Source: Tetracentron sinense
Taxonomy: Eukaryota > Streptophyta > Magnoliopsida > Trochodendrales > Trochodendraceae
Direction of reading: 5' to 3'
Length of the DNA: 64,000 bases
Assembly (NCBI GenBank): GCA_015143295.1
Contig: CM026561.1
Span: forward strand, 41,358,875-41,422,874
Shown: piece by piece, positions 1 through 16,956 of the stretch
Numbering within the stretch: position 1 is the stretch's first letter
Layout of the letters: each line of letters starts with the position of its first letter
Made by a program: the position numbers and the translations under genes
Notes under the pieces: generated by a model
Told to the model about the DNA's origin: nothing
What the model saw: only the letters and a program-made list of their open reading frames with translations
The model's database searches: none

Positions 1-844
1 CAATATAAATATTTGTTTCCCTGTTCTATACTTCAACAATATAAAATAAACAAAACTGTACCCATAATGACATTATATATAAAAAGAAATTTTTTACATG
101 AAAATCTATAATCAATATAAAATAAATACATCAAATCACACGTGTCCATCATAATGTAATAATACAATACACATGTCCATAAAAAGTGTCAATAAATCGT
201 AAATCTAACTATCTTCATCTTGCTAGTTCCCTCCTACACCCCTAAAACTCGACAGATGTGTGTTGCCTGCTCCCTCCTACAAAGACAATTAAATAAAATT
301 ATTTAGTAGGATATTGAAATAATAAAATTTACAGATTTCATAATTAATATGCAAAGAAGAAAAAAAACAAATAATGTTCAATCAATAACATGCATGCAAA
401 CTTATCACTAATCGCACACCACACCAAATCATAACCGGGCCTTGGTTTTCGATGTCGTTTCTTCTAACGCGTGTATTTTAACACAACCTAAGTGTTGTTG
501 ATGCAGCTATTATAGATATTATCAATCGGGTTGAGTCTCTAGTTATGTTAGTTTTCAACATGTAAATAGAACTATAGTTAAAATGCACAATAATGACATC
601 TGTCAAGCTCATCAAGAATTTTTGCTATGAATTGACTTTTAAAAAAAGAAAAAAGAACAAAACCAAATGTCCAAAGACTTCAATAAGCTTGAATTATTTA
701 ACAAATGGAATTTGGTCTCTCCTAAGGTCTGCAAATAAAGTGTTATATGATAGAGGATTGCAATCATGTAAATAGAAGGTAAGAACAATTCAACCAAGTA
801 CCAGTAAAGAAAAAAGAACAAAAGCAAATAAGAAAGAAGCATAG
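1..844. other. AT-rich flank, no gene seen
   Basis: No open frame here resembles a known protein, and the short ORFs are low-complexity. The missing last GSK3 exon, expected on the minus strand to the left of 1718, is not visible here. There is no tRNA-like or rRNA-like sequence that I can recognise. Confidence 0.5.
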
Positions 845-990
845 TCACAAAGCACCCGTTTAAAACGCATTTAAAACTTTTAGAAGGGGTCGCCGTTTTA
901 AACTCCATTTTAAAGGGGTTTGCCGTTTTAAACTTTAAAATACGTTTTAAACGCGTACTCCATTTTATACGCGTTTAAAACTTTTTTTTA
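845..990. repeat. GTTTAAAACGC / GCCGTTTTAAAC repeat cluster
   Basis: About 145 bp are built from variants of a short motif in both orientations, with CGTTTTAAA and TTTAAAACG appearing at least six times. It resembles the subterminal repeat regions of CACTA transposons. Its motif differs from the array at 10486-10755, and it lies outside rather than inside the CACTA-like terminus at 1007, so its relation to that element is unclear. Confidence 0.45.
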
Positions 991-1204
991 CTAAAAAAAG
1001 AAGAAGCACTACAAAAAATATCATTCCGATTACTTTATTCATGAAGAAAGCAAAGAGGAATGCTAGCCCATATGCTCACTGGCAGGTAAAAGAACATGCT
1101 CCCTCCTTGTGTATAAAAGGTGTTATGGTAATTATATGTCCTTTTGTACGCCAGCACTCTTCAGAAGAAAATGTTTTAACCAAACAAATAGCACATGCAA
1201 ATGC

Positions 1205-1240
1205 AATATATATATATGTGTGTGTGTGTGTGTTGTGTGT
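1205..1240. repeat. TA/TG microsatellite
   Basis: A run of TA dinucleotides passes directly into TG dinucleotides. It accounts for the short threonine/histidine-rich ORFs predicted on both strands here. Confidence 0.9.
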
Positions 1241-1249
1241 AAGTGAAAC

Positions 1250-1668
1250 GGTTCCCATTAGAGGTGCTCACTAGAGGTTCTAGTGAGCGGCCCCACTAGA
1301 ATCTCAACACATGGCATGTCTTTTGGGGATCCGGCCGTTGGATATAAAGGTCAGTCCCATGGGAGACACGCGGTAAAAAATCAGACCAAACAAATGATTC
1401 TAGATCGTCCAATTAGACCCCAATTTGTCAGCATTAACCTCCTAGGGGTAACTAGACCCTACCTAGGCTATAGAAAATGCTGATTTTCCAACTTTGGATC
1501 GGGCAGTTTAGACATCTCCGATCAGGCTAACTTTTTGCCAGGTGTCTCCCAAGGGGCGTACCTTGACATCCAATTGTCAGATTTGAAAAACAAACCTACT
1601 ATGTGTTGAGTTTTTAAGGGGCGGCTCTGAAGAGGTTCTAGTAAGCACTACCCACCAGAATGTCACCT
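1250..1668. mobile_element. MITE-like element with imperfect inverted ends
   Basis: The first 60 bases (containing GGTTCTAGTGAGCGGCCCC and then ATCTCAACACAT) recur as an imperfect reverse complement in the last 65 bases (ATGTGTTGAG, then GGGGCGGCTC and AGGTTCTAGTAAGC). The roughly 300 bp between them are non-coding. The size and inverted ends fit a MITE. I could not find a convincing target-site duplication, so the family is not assigned. It lies inside the candidate capture element, just downstream of the last visible GSK3 exon, where the GSK3 homology stops. Confidence 0.55.
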
Positions 1669-1717
1669 ATATATATAGAGAGAGAGAATAAGTTAAAGTT
1701 AAAGCTCTGAGGCATAC

Positions 1718-8181
<6,464 letters not shown>

Positions 8182-9071
8182 CTTGGACTTCTTCAACTTG
8201 GATTTGTTCTCTGCACACCAAGCTAGAGCAGGAGCTACCTCCTTTTTCTGAAGAGCATCAATAACTTTTTTAGCTTCATGGAAGACATCAATGTCGACAA
8301 GATCCTGTCATAGAAATATCAGTACAATTAACATCCTCTGCAGAAACCAGATTAAAACCAAGTCCAGCAATTTGCAATTATTCTAGACAAACTGGCACAC
8401 AAATTCTATGGAAAAAACCACAATTATTCGATTCTAAAGAGATTTCCTAACATAATAGTGTTTCAGATTCTCGCCTGGAAATAAAATTCTCTAGTTAATC
8501 CAATAAAGATCAAAGGAAATAGTAACAAACATAACACCCCATATCGAAACTGTGATGAGCACAAGACTACCGCATACCAAATATAAGGGCAAGCAAAATT
8601 ACTTGTAAATTATTGCTTTCTGCGAGCTTCATTGCGGTGTCATAGTACGACAACCGCAACATGTAATCCACGAGGATCCGCTTCATGCGCGTGTTGTTCC
8701 ACTCGGAGAGATTCTCTGGTTCCACAGCATCTAAGTGATCTAGCCGAATTCTACACCTCTGTGCTTGCAAGTTAAAAAGGCAAAATTTAGATTTGTAGGG
8801 TTCTTTTTTGGATTCAAAGAAAAGAGAGAATGAAGATTTACCTACCTTTCTCTTGAGGCCTTGTAATCTGGAAACGAGAGTAGTGAGATGATGAACGGCT
8901 TCTTCTTTAGACATGTCACGGTCGACGGCTTCGGAGACGCTGGAGAAAACGGCGGAGGGACCGGAGCGCCGGTCGATGCCGCTCCGTCCACATGGGAACC
9001 AAGAGACAACAAGAGGCTTGAATCAATGGGATTAGCATATAGCGACCCCCCAGAGCAAAAATCATCATCCC
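8182..9071 (-). pseudogene. MAEA/GID9-type CTLH-complex subunit, 5' fragment
   Basis: Three exons match the N-terminal half of the plant homologue of MAEA/Fyv10 (Gid9), a LisH-CTLH-RING subunit of the GID/CTLH ubiquitin ligase. The first ends at 8846 and carries EEAVHHLTTLVSRLQGLKRK. The second is about 8758-8603, with LDHL, LSEWNNTRMKRILVDYML and YDTAMKLAESNNLQ. The third is 8304-8182, with DLVDIDVFHEAKKVIDALQ and EVAPALAWCAENKSKLKKSK. The rest of the CTLH/CRA domain and the RING-like C-terminus are absent downstream. A methionine at 8914 opens the frame, but homology continues upstream (SAVFSSVSEAVDRDM). A possible 3' splice site at 9072 leads into about 80 bp readable in another frame that I cannot identify. 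The residues usually found between LKRK and AQRC are missing or replaced by a roughly 80-bp intron. Exon borders are otherwise canonical. Confidence 0.8.
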
Positions 9072-9079
9072 CTGAAAAA

Positions 9080-10060
9080 CCAACAACCAGAAACTAATTC
9101 AGCTAAAATAGTTCAACAAAACTATTTAAACTTGCAAATATTTACATTTTCTACAAGACAAATTCATAAAGGAAACCTATTATAACTATCAAGTAAATAG
9201 ATTTCTGACTGATAAGTGCAAGAATTGTGGAAAGATTTCAGTTTTTTTTTTTTTTAACAAGATCGTTATCCGGTGGCTGTTGCTCAACAAGAACAAAAAC
9301 GAATAGAAAGATACATATCTATCTCAAGTTGTTACCAGATCTATAAAATTAAACCCCAATTTCAGAAAATTCTCTACGAAATTGAGCCAAAAAAGAGTCA
9401 TGCCACCAACGGCCTGCAAATCGATCTAGATCTAAAACCGCAAAACCACAAAATCCAAAACAAAAGCCATCAAACCAACCAGATCAACAAACAAAACCAC
9501 GGCTACAGACATCACACCATCCTTAAACAAGTCCGATCTACAAATAAAACTCTAAAACCAGAAGAATCAAAGCAAAAACAAGTCGATCTACAAAACAAAA
9601 TCTTTTAAACCACAAAAGTCACCCGATCTACATCCAGACGACCTCAAACAAAAAAAAAAAAACCAAACATCTACAAATTTTGCCAAACGTTGGATTTAAA
9701 GAGATTAATAACTCTATAATGTTCTTTCAAGCAATAACTCTAAACCGTTGTCTTTCAATACAAAAACAAGAGATTAATCAAGATAGAACAAGAAAAACAA
9801 CTTTTTTCGGGTTCTCAAGTAATATTTCTTCAATCCATTAGCTTCAGAACCCAAATTGAGAAAACTAGAGACGAATCAACCAAATGCAAGAAAACGAAGA
9901 ATATATGTAAGGAGGACCAGAGACGATCGGCCATTGATTCGGAAAACCAAAAGCCCCAATCCCTTAAACAACGAACTCAACAGAAACTCTACTCGCATCA
10001 AATCCACCACAAGAAACCTATGAATCTGAGAAAAATCATTTAAATCCGCGTTTTTACCAC
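9080..10060. other. Non-coding stretch between MAEA and ISWI fragments
   Basis: A/C-rich sequence on the plus strand, with many AAACC and GATCTA words. The 111-codon plus-strand ORF at 9273-9608 is low-complexity and unlike any family I know. The next ISWI exon expected after 10061 on the minus strand (KREKARL...) is not present. Confidence 0.6.
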
Positions 10061-10294
10061 CTGTTCTTCCTCGTCGTCGCTCTCGGCATCTCCGTTCGCA
10101 TCATCATCCGTCGCCGGTGGATTATCCTCGCCTGATTCGTTGTCATCTGAACCAGCCATCCTCGCCACGGCTTCAAGCTCTTCCTCGTCTTCCTCCTTGA
10201 TAATCTCTTCGTTCTTCTGTTCTTCCTCTGAAGAAATCGAGTCGTTCGACGGATCTTCGTCGGATGAAACATCGGATGTTGAAGGTTTCGCCAT
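10061..10294 (-). pseudogene. ISWI (CHR11/CHR17-type) chromatin remodeller, first exon only
   Basis: A 78-codon exon starts MAKPSTSDVSSDEDPSNDS and is almost entirely acidic, including EEDEEELEAVARMAGSDD. It ends EEEQ before a GT donor at 10060. This is the characteristic N-terminus of plant ISWI ATPases, where the EELEAVAR block is conserved. The complete protein has more than 1000 residues with SNF2 ATPase, HAND, SANT and SLIDE domains, and none of these exons occur in the window. The GC-rich sequence at 10295-10480 looks like the gene's original 5' UTR and promoter. It passes directly into the CACTA subterminal repeats at about 10486, which suggests the piece was captured with its promoter. 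Confidence 0.75.
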
Positions 10295-10485
10295 GGATTT
10301 CCAGATCGAGGGTTTCGTCGAGTAGAGAGAGAGAGAGAGAGCCCGAGCCGAAGCATGGGAGCCGGGGAGCCGGAGAAGGTGGCCGGAGCTGGGAGCTGGA
10401 GCAGAGAGCAGTGGAGGGAAAGGGAGAGAAATTGTGGAGGGAAAGAGAAGTGGGAAAAGGGTCGGGCCCTAAATTTGCAAATACA

Positions 10486-10755
10486 GGTCCTTTCACGGCG
10501 TTTTTAAAAAGTGCCGTGAATGGCCATGTCTTCCGAGGCACTTTTTTAAAAAACGCCGTGATAGAATCCCCCAACTACGGCGTTTCTTAAAAAGCGACGT
10601 GATAGAATCCCCCAACTACGGCGTTTTTTAATAAAACGCCGTGATAGAGTCCTTCCGCCATATATTCGACGGCGTTTCTATAAAAACGCCATGGTTGACT
10701 GTCTTTCGAGACGTTTTTGTTAAACGCCGTTAAAAAATTGCCGCTAAAGGCTTGT
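10486..10755. repeat. CACTA subterminal repeat array (GGCGTTTTTAAAAACGCC type)
   Basis: Seven or more imperfect copies of a palindromic motif built on CGGCGTTT...AAACGCCGTG are spaced about 25-45 bp apart. Several are followed by ATAGAATCCCCCAACTA or a similar phrase. The array stops about 12 bp before a GTAGTG terminus at 10767. Arrays like this, next to CACTACAA ends, are where the transposase binds in En/Spm-type elements. Confidence 0.8.
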
Positions 10756-10980
10756 ATTTTTGTAGTGAGTCCTAACCCATCAAGGAGACTATAGATCATC
10801 CTTATAACCCGATATACTTAATTAATGCATAAACCACCACTGTTTGGCTACAACTGAAACCTTAACTGGAGTAGACTTTATCCGGGTTTGGACCATGAAC
10901 ATTGCCAAGACCATAAACCTTATAGAAAATCTTACATGATCGAGACCGTGGACCCTCTTCCATCCACCGTCAAATGAAGC

Positions 10981-11479
10981 CGTGTTGGGTAGTTCCGGAG
11001 CCAAATTGGGTGAAGGTAAACGTGGATTGAGCATCCTTGTCTTCTGGGATTGCGGCTGAAGCGGGAGCAGTGTCAAGAAACCATGAAGGAATATTCATCT
11101 CTTCCCTTGAAAAACCTCTTGGTGAGTATCTAGCAGAGTGGCGGAAGATGAAGCATTTCTTCTGGGTTTTGAGGATGGTAAGCCAACATCTATGGAGTCA
11201 AGTCATATTGGAATCTGACTCGAAGGAGATTCTGGAGGATATCAAACACCTGCATAGTTCCAACGGAGCCGTGAAGCTTCAGTTTATCCATCGGCAAGCT
11301 AACGAGGCAGCTCACAATGCTATACACCGGGCACCAAAACAACAATATTCGAAATTTGCGTTTTCCTGCATCTGTTTCAGATTGGACAGTCCCTCCTCCA
11401 AGGGCTCCCAGTGATGATGTTTGTCAAAGTTTCTCTTATTGAAAGATATATAATCTCTTAACCAAAAAAAAAAAAAAAT
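10981..11479 (+). mobile_element. LINE 3' fragment: decayed RNase H domain and poly(A) tail
   Basis: The frame reading CWVVPEPNWVKVNVD, then a stop, then GIAAEAGAVSRNHEGIF, LWSQVILESDSKEILEDI and LQFIHRQANEAAHNA matches the RNase H domain at the end of plant LINE ORF2. Its catalytic aspartates are partly recognisable (NVD, ESDS). There is one in-frame stop early in the domain. The domain is followed by about 60 bp of 3' UTR and a run of 15 A residues at 11465-11479. It is a 5'-truncated dead copy just outside the CACTA terminus. Confidence 0.75.
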
Positions 11480-12470
11480 TACCACTTTATTTTTATGGGA
11501 AAATGCTTAGTTTACCCACGGTTGCCATTATGTAACGAAATGGCCGGTCCTCATTGGTACACACCCCATTCTTTTAACACTCATAAACTGTGATTAAGAT
11601 TCACTCACCCCTAAGGTAAGCAATCCAACCTTGATTTTTTTTTAAAAACCAAACTTTAATTTTAGTTAAGCTTAACTAGAGTTAAATGTAGCTCAAAAGA
11701 GACACAAGGACACAACAGTAACTTAAGTAGCAGACCTAAGGGTCCGCTAATCACCGATTAGGCCGTAATCTCCATTAATAGATCTCAACTACTCAAGTCA
11801 TGGGGATACACACTGCTACTGGCACAATTTTTATTTTTTTTTAATTAGAGTTAAACATAACACACACTATCACACCCTCGTAGCACAAGCTACTGCAACC
11901 ACACAACCCTCTCCTGCTGGCACAATTTAGTAGGTGTAAATTACCACTTCATACCCACCAATCAAGATAATTGATCTGATTGGACTATTTGAACCATTCA
12001 ATCAATTGACCAACTCTAAGTGCATATCAAATTTCTAAGTCGTCTATTCAAAAGAAAATGAAAAATTTGCTACCGAGACGGCTACGGCCAAAGTTGGGAC
12101 CCATTGCGCCTTTTTGTTTGTAAATGTGCCCTATTATGGGACCGTACTATTTTTTTTCTTCCCACGGTCGGACCGGTCTTAGTAAAGATGCTTGAGTATT
12201 CATGGCTCCAAATGTTGGAGATCTTTAGCGCTAAGTAACCAAAGCACAGAACGTGAGCTTTAGGGAATGCGAGGGCATAAATTTTAAATATAGCATAGGG
12301 TCTGGAGGAGTGAGAGTGGGAGTGAGGTTTGAGAGCCGGAGCACAAGGGTATTGCAAGATTTAGTTACTAAGCTTCGCGGGCCGACATGGATGGACAAGT
12401 GATGAATGTGTACCAAACATGATCAGATCAACTAATCATGTTGATGATATTTGCTTATTTGTTTATGACA

Positions 12471-12473
<3 letters not shown>

Positions 12474-12502
<29 letters not shown>
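12474..12502. repeat. TA dinucleotide microsatellite
   Basis: An uninterrupted run of alternating T and A, about 14 units. Confidence 0.95.
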
Positions 12503-12504
<2 letters not shown>

Positions 12505-15500
12505 TCCACCACCTAGTAGTGGGAATGTGCAACTAGATTGTACTTTGGATGTTGAAGGCTATATTAATTGCCCAACACCCTAATGAAGTGGCAAGTCTCT
12601 AAATCAAATCCCTTCTTGGTAAAGGCCCCAGCAAGCCTAGCAACTTCTTGTAACAACAAAATAAGGGTAAGCTAAAGAAACTGGAGTTGGGATTATATTC
12701 AATCGCAATTGAATTTGGGATTTAATATGATATAATTAACTGTGTTTAAGATTTACTAACCATTAGGATTACATAATATAACTTGGTTTTTAGAAGAAAA
12801 AAAAAGTATTAGCCCAAAGGGTTAAAACTTCTTAACCAAATTAAAAGGGGTAGCTAAAGGGCCTTTGTGAGTACGATCGAACTCTCCTTATTTCAATCGC
12901 AATTGACAGGATCTGGACTAAGAAGACTGTAGCACATTGGGACCCCAATGGGGCTCAACCACAGTGCTGGAATGCCTTAACTTTGTCCTAATTAAGGCAC
13001 AATGTTTGCCTAATAAGGTGTTGCAGCACCCTAATCGTGCCCTAATTACTAATTAGGGCACGATATTTGCCCTAAATAGGACGTTGCAGCACTGCAATCC
13101 GCAAATGTTGAGTTGTCCCCATGTGTCGTAGTCTCCCTAGCTTTACTAAAGGGAAGAAATGAAGTATATCAAGTCTATATAATTGAGCCTTGAGTGGAGA
13201 AAGGATTTGATTTGCATCACCATCGCTTACCCATCTCTCCTCTTTTCTTGTCCATGGGTTTCTTTAGTTTTTATTACTTTTCTCAGCCAAGGGCCAAAGG
13301 CCAAAGGTACATTACTTTAAAAAATTACATATAAGCCGTTGCATTGCTGGTAAGAGAAATAAAAAAATGGAATGTTTTATTTAAGCTCGAGCATTCCCAT
13401 TGATATAAAATAAGTTTGGTGCTGGCTCAACTATAATTTCAAAACTTCTTTTAAAAAGTTACTTTTATATTTTAAACTTAGGCAGTTCTTTATTGCCTGC
13501 TTGTTACAAAAAATAGAGTACTGGTGTATGAAGACGAACTAAAATAAACCACCACCCCAAAACACGAACAACACTGCATCGAACCGTCCACATTCTCCAT
13601 GTCCTTTAGGAGCAAGGTTTGAAATTTTGACGATTTTGATTCTCCAACCTGAATCGAAATTTTAGAAGTTTTGGATTATCAACGAAATTTCGAAATTCCC
13701 ATTTTTTTAAAAAAATATTTTATTAAATTAAATATATTCGTAATATTTCATGAATTTTTGCCCGGAATTTTGAAATATTTCAGCCAAAATTTTGGATTAT
13801 TTCAAAAAATATATATATATATATTTAAAACTTTGAATATATTTATTATTTAAAAAAAAAATTAATTCTTTCAAAATTTTGAAATATTTTAAAATATTTT
13901 GTCATATTTCAGAATATTATTAAAGAATTATTTTAAAAATTTTAAAAATAAATTTGCAAAATTTCGGAATTCCGAAATTTCACCTAAGATTTCCGATATC
14001 CTCCGAAACCTGCATTTCCGAAATAACAAGAATATCGATATCAGGGGAGGGAACAAAACCGGGATTTCATGGGATTTCAAACCTTGATTAGGAGTCCTTG
14101 TCTTTGAAATTTTAAACAAGGACTTTAGTGTAAATCAGTCTAACCGTGAGGACTCATCTGAAAAAGCTCTCGTAAGAGAATCAATAAAAGTGAATCCCTT
14201 TTGTCACGGAATACCTTTTCGGTGGTCTCAAATGAAATTATCACAGTGAATCATTGAGGGATTTTCATGGGACCCACTATGAAATGAGGACCATGGCAAT
14301 GGGCATGACCCATTACGTATCTTAGTCGAGTCTATTTTTCTTAGCGAATTGGAAAGTGGAGAGAGATTTGGGGGTTAGGTGTGGACTTGTGATGGGGTTG
14401 GCGAGCAGTCATCTTTCCTCCTTTTACGGTTTCACCTCTCCATTGAAAAAGAAGAAAATAATTCATGTTCCTATCATTAATTTTCTTAGTTTATATAATT
14501 ATTTAAAATAGACAGTTGACTTTTCAGCATGAGAATTTTCATCAACTTCCTTTTATTTTATTTTTTTTATTCATCATATAAAGGAGAGACTTTTGACTTT
14601 TGAGCAAGAGATTTGTGTTCCCATAATACTTAGTTTTTAGAACATGATAAGCGATTAGGCTACAACCCCGTTAATTTGGTTAATAGCTGTTTTAGTAAGA
14701 AATTACTATCAATCTATTGAGATTTTTGGTTAGGAAAATAATTTCCTCTAAATCGGTGACATGAGGAGGGCGTCTCCGCTCCCCTTTTCTTGCAACATGT
14801 CCTCCTTTATATTCTCTTTAACTATGATTAAGATTCACTCACCCCTAAGGTTCATCCATCTACTATTGGTTTAAAAAAAATTAACCACATAGATTAAGAA
14901 AAGTAACCAGAGTTTATGAAGTTCCAGGGGTTTTGTGAGAGCGAGGAGCAATAATTCGCTCCACGCTTGTAGAGGCAACTACTGCTTTTTGGTTAATATT
15001 TGATCTAGTTAGAATCTACTATCAATCTATTGGGATTTGAGAGATTCTTTGTGAATTCATCCTAGGATGAGATTAATTTTATCCGGAGCTTTGGTTCACG
15101 GTTTTGAAGAGGAGCACCCTTTTTTATACTAAGTCCATGGCACGTTTGTAATTACTGAAAGTTAAAAGGGTAATTTTGCAACACGCGTAATTACATGTTT
15201 GCCATTGAGATGGTGTAAAAAGGGGAGCTCCGCTCAACATGGTGAAGCACAGCTCCTCTTTGTATTTAAACTGTTTTGTTTTGTCTTTTTCTTTTATTAT
15301 TTCCTGACATGTCATTTCTTAAGTCAGATTAATCTCGACGAATGGTTGAAATAATGAAATGAAGTCATTTTTTCGTTTTTTTTTTCCAAATATAATGGTT
15401 GATTGAATTGGTTTTTTTCCAAATATATTGGTTGATTGATTGGAATTATATTAATGGCCCAGCATGCGGCAGCGTTATGGTTTATTTATGGTTAATGGTC

Positions 15501-16218
15501 AGATGCAAGTGGGATGAATGTGCCTTCATGTTACATCACTTTAACGGGTAAATTTAATTTATGCTCCGTTTTTTGCATGTAAATGGTTAAATCATTCACG
15601 AAAGAAAAAATTTTACAGTAAAAAATAAATTTTTCACTCAGTTTTTGTTTGCATTCTTGAAAAAAGGCGAAATTTTATTTTTAAAGAAAATAAAAATAAA
15701 AACTAATTAATTAAAAATTAAATAATCAAAATTAATAATTAAAATAATAAATTAAAAAATATATTAATAAGGATATTTTTATAATTTTTAAACTTTCTTT
15801 TAAAGAGATTTTAAAGGGACTGATATTTTCCAGGAAAATGACTTACAAAATTTTGAAATGTAAGTCATTTTCTAAAAGGAAGTGGTTCATTTTCCGTAAA
15901 TACTTACGAAAATTTATGAAAATGTTTTAGGTACAAACACACATAATTAATATTTTTCATGGAATTGACTTGTGTTCCCCTATTTTAGGTCAAAACAAAT
16001 TGAGCATATCTCTTGTGAAAATGAGATGAGTATATCTCATCTCACCTTACTACACCTCTCTAAGTATTCTCTAGACTGTTCCAATCTAATCTATTGATGC
16101 TACTCAAAGATTGTGATTGTCATCAATCAAAACTGTGATTGAGAAACACTGATGATGATATGATACTGTATATCTCACCCAGGTTATTATGCCACTCCAT
16201 TCTCTATTACTAAACCCA

Positions 16219-16327
16219 TGTTTTGTTGCCCCATAATTAAGTGAAAACAAGGAAGAAAATATTGAAAAACACCTGTTTTGTTGCCCCAGAATTAAGTGAA
16301 AACAGAGAAGAAAATATTCAAAAACAC
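16219..16327. repeat. Direct tandem duplication, 55-bp unit, two copies
   Basis: TGTTTTGTTGCCCC followed by AATTAAGTGAAAACA and GAAGAAAATATT occurs at 16219 and again at 16274 with few changes. It is non-coding and lies about 600 bp beyond the TOP6B stop codon. Confidence 0.9.
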
Positions 16328-16956
16328 GTAACAAATACTGAACTAGAATAACCCTTTGATATTTTTGTTAGCAAATTGATCAAAATGAAGAGTGATTCTC
16401 ATGTTTTCTGACATCTACGAAAACCCTCTGGTGCTTTTGATATTTAGATATACTCCACTCTGACTTTCTGATAATATAGTAATTAGTAATCCATCCCTGC
16501 CTTCCAAAAAGTAAAATATCCAACCGTATCCTTTGTATCAACTCAAGACTCCACATAAAGGCGGATTTGCCTCATACTAACTGAGGTTTGAGCCTACTGA
16601 GCTATTGGGCACAAAAACACTGCATCCGTACACGATTTTAAGCTTGGAACTAATTCCTTCTTCGAGTTAATAAGCTTACACAAATAGAGGGAATTTATTT
16701 TTCGGAGGGAATTTTGGATTCTTTAACATTTGAGAAAAGTGAATTCGTGAAAACGGAATTTTGGGAAAGACTCCATGGATTCAATAAAAACTGACATTGC
16801 AAACAGTTTCAAACCTCGAACTTCTGAAACACCAGTTTATTGGATGCAAAGAATATTGATCAATAAAAATGGTCTGTAGAATCAAATTCTTCATTTCTAA
16901 AACATACAGGGGAAGGGATAAGTTGAAAAGCTCACTAAAGAATGAGGGACACAAAC

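Larger units (their letters stand above)
11480..16956. other. AT-rich intergenic DNA with MITE remnants
   Basis: No gene was found in 5.4 kb. Phrases such as GATTAAGATTCACTCACCCCTAAGG followed by a T-rich run occur near 11590 and 14825, and related phrases occur in the fold-back element at 22562. This suggests degraded copies of one MITE family. From 13620 to 14090 the sequence is built from GAAATTTTGAAAT and CGGAATTCCGAAAT words, a fold-back-like AT-rich repeat. The short ORFs here have no domain. Confidence 0.5.

Noticed and set aside
1041-1274. Two overlapping ORFs on opposite strands
   Set aside because: Both run through the TA/TG microsatellite and have no family resemblance.
9273-9608. 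111-codon plus-strand ORF
   Set aside because: Low-complexity K/N/Q/T-rich translation of A/C-rich sequence, no domain, no homologue recognised.
10173-10574. ORFs of 100-133 codons overlapping ISWI exon 1 in other frames
   Set aside because: Shadows of the acidic exon and its GC-rich leader, running into transposon repeats.
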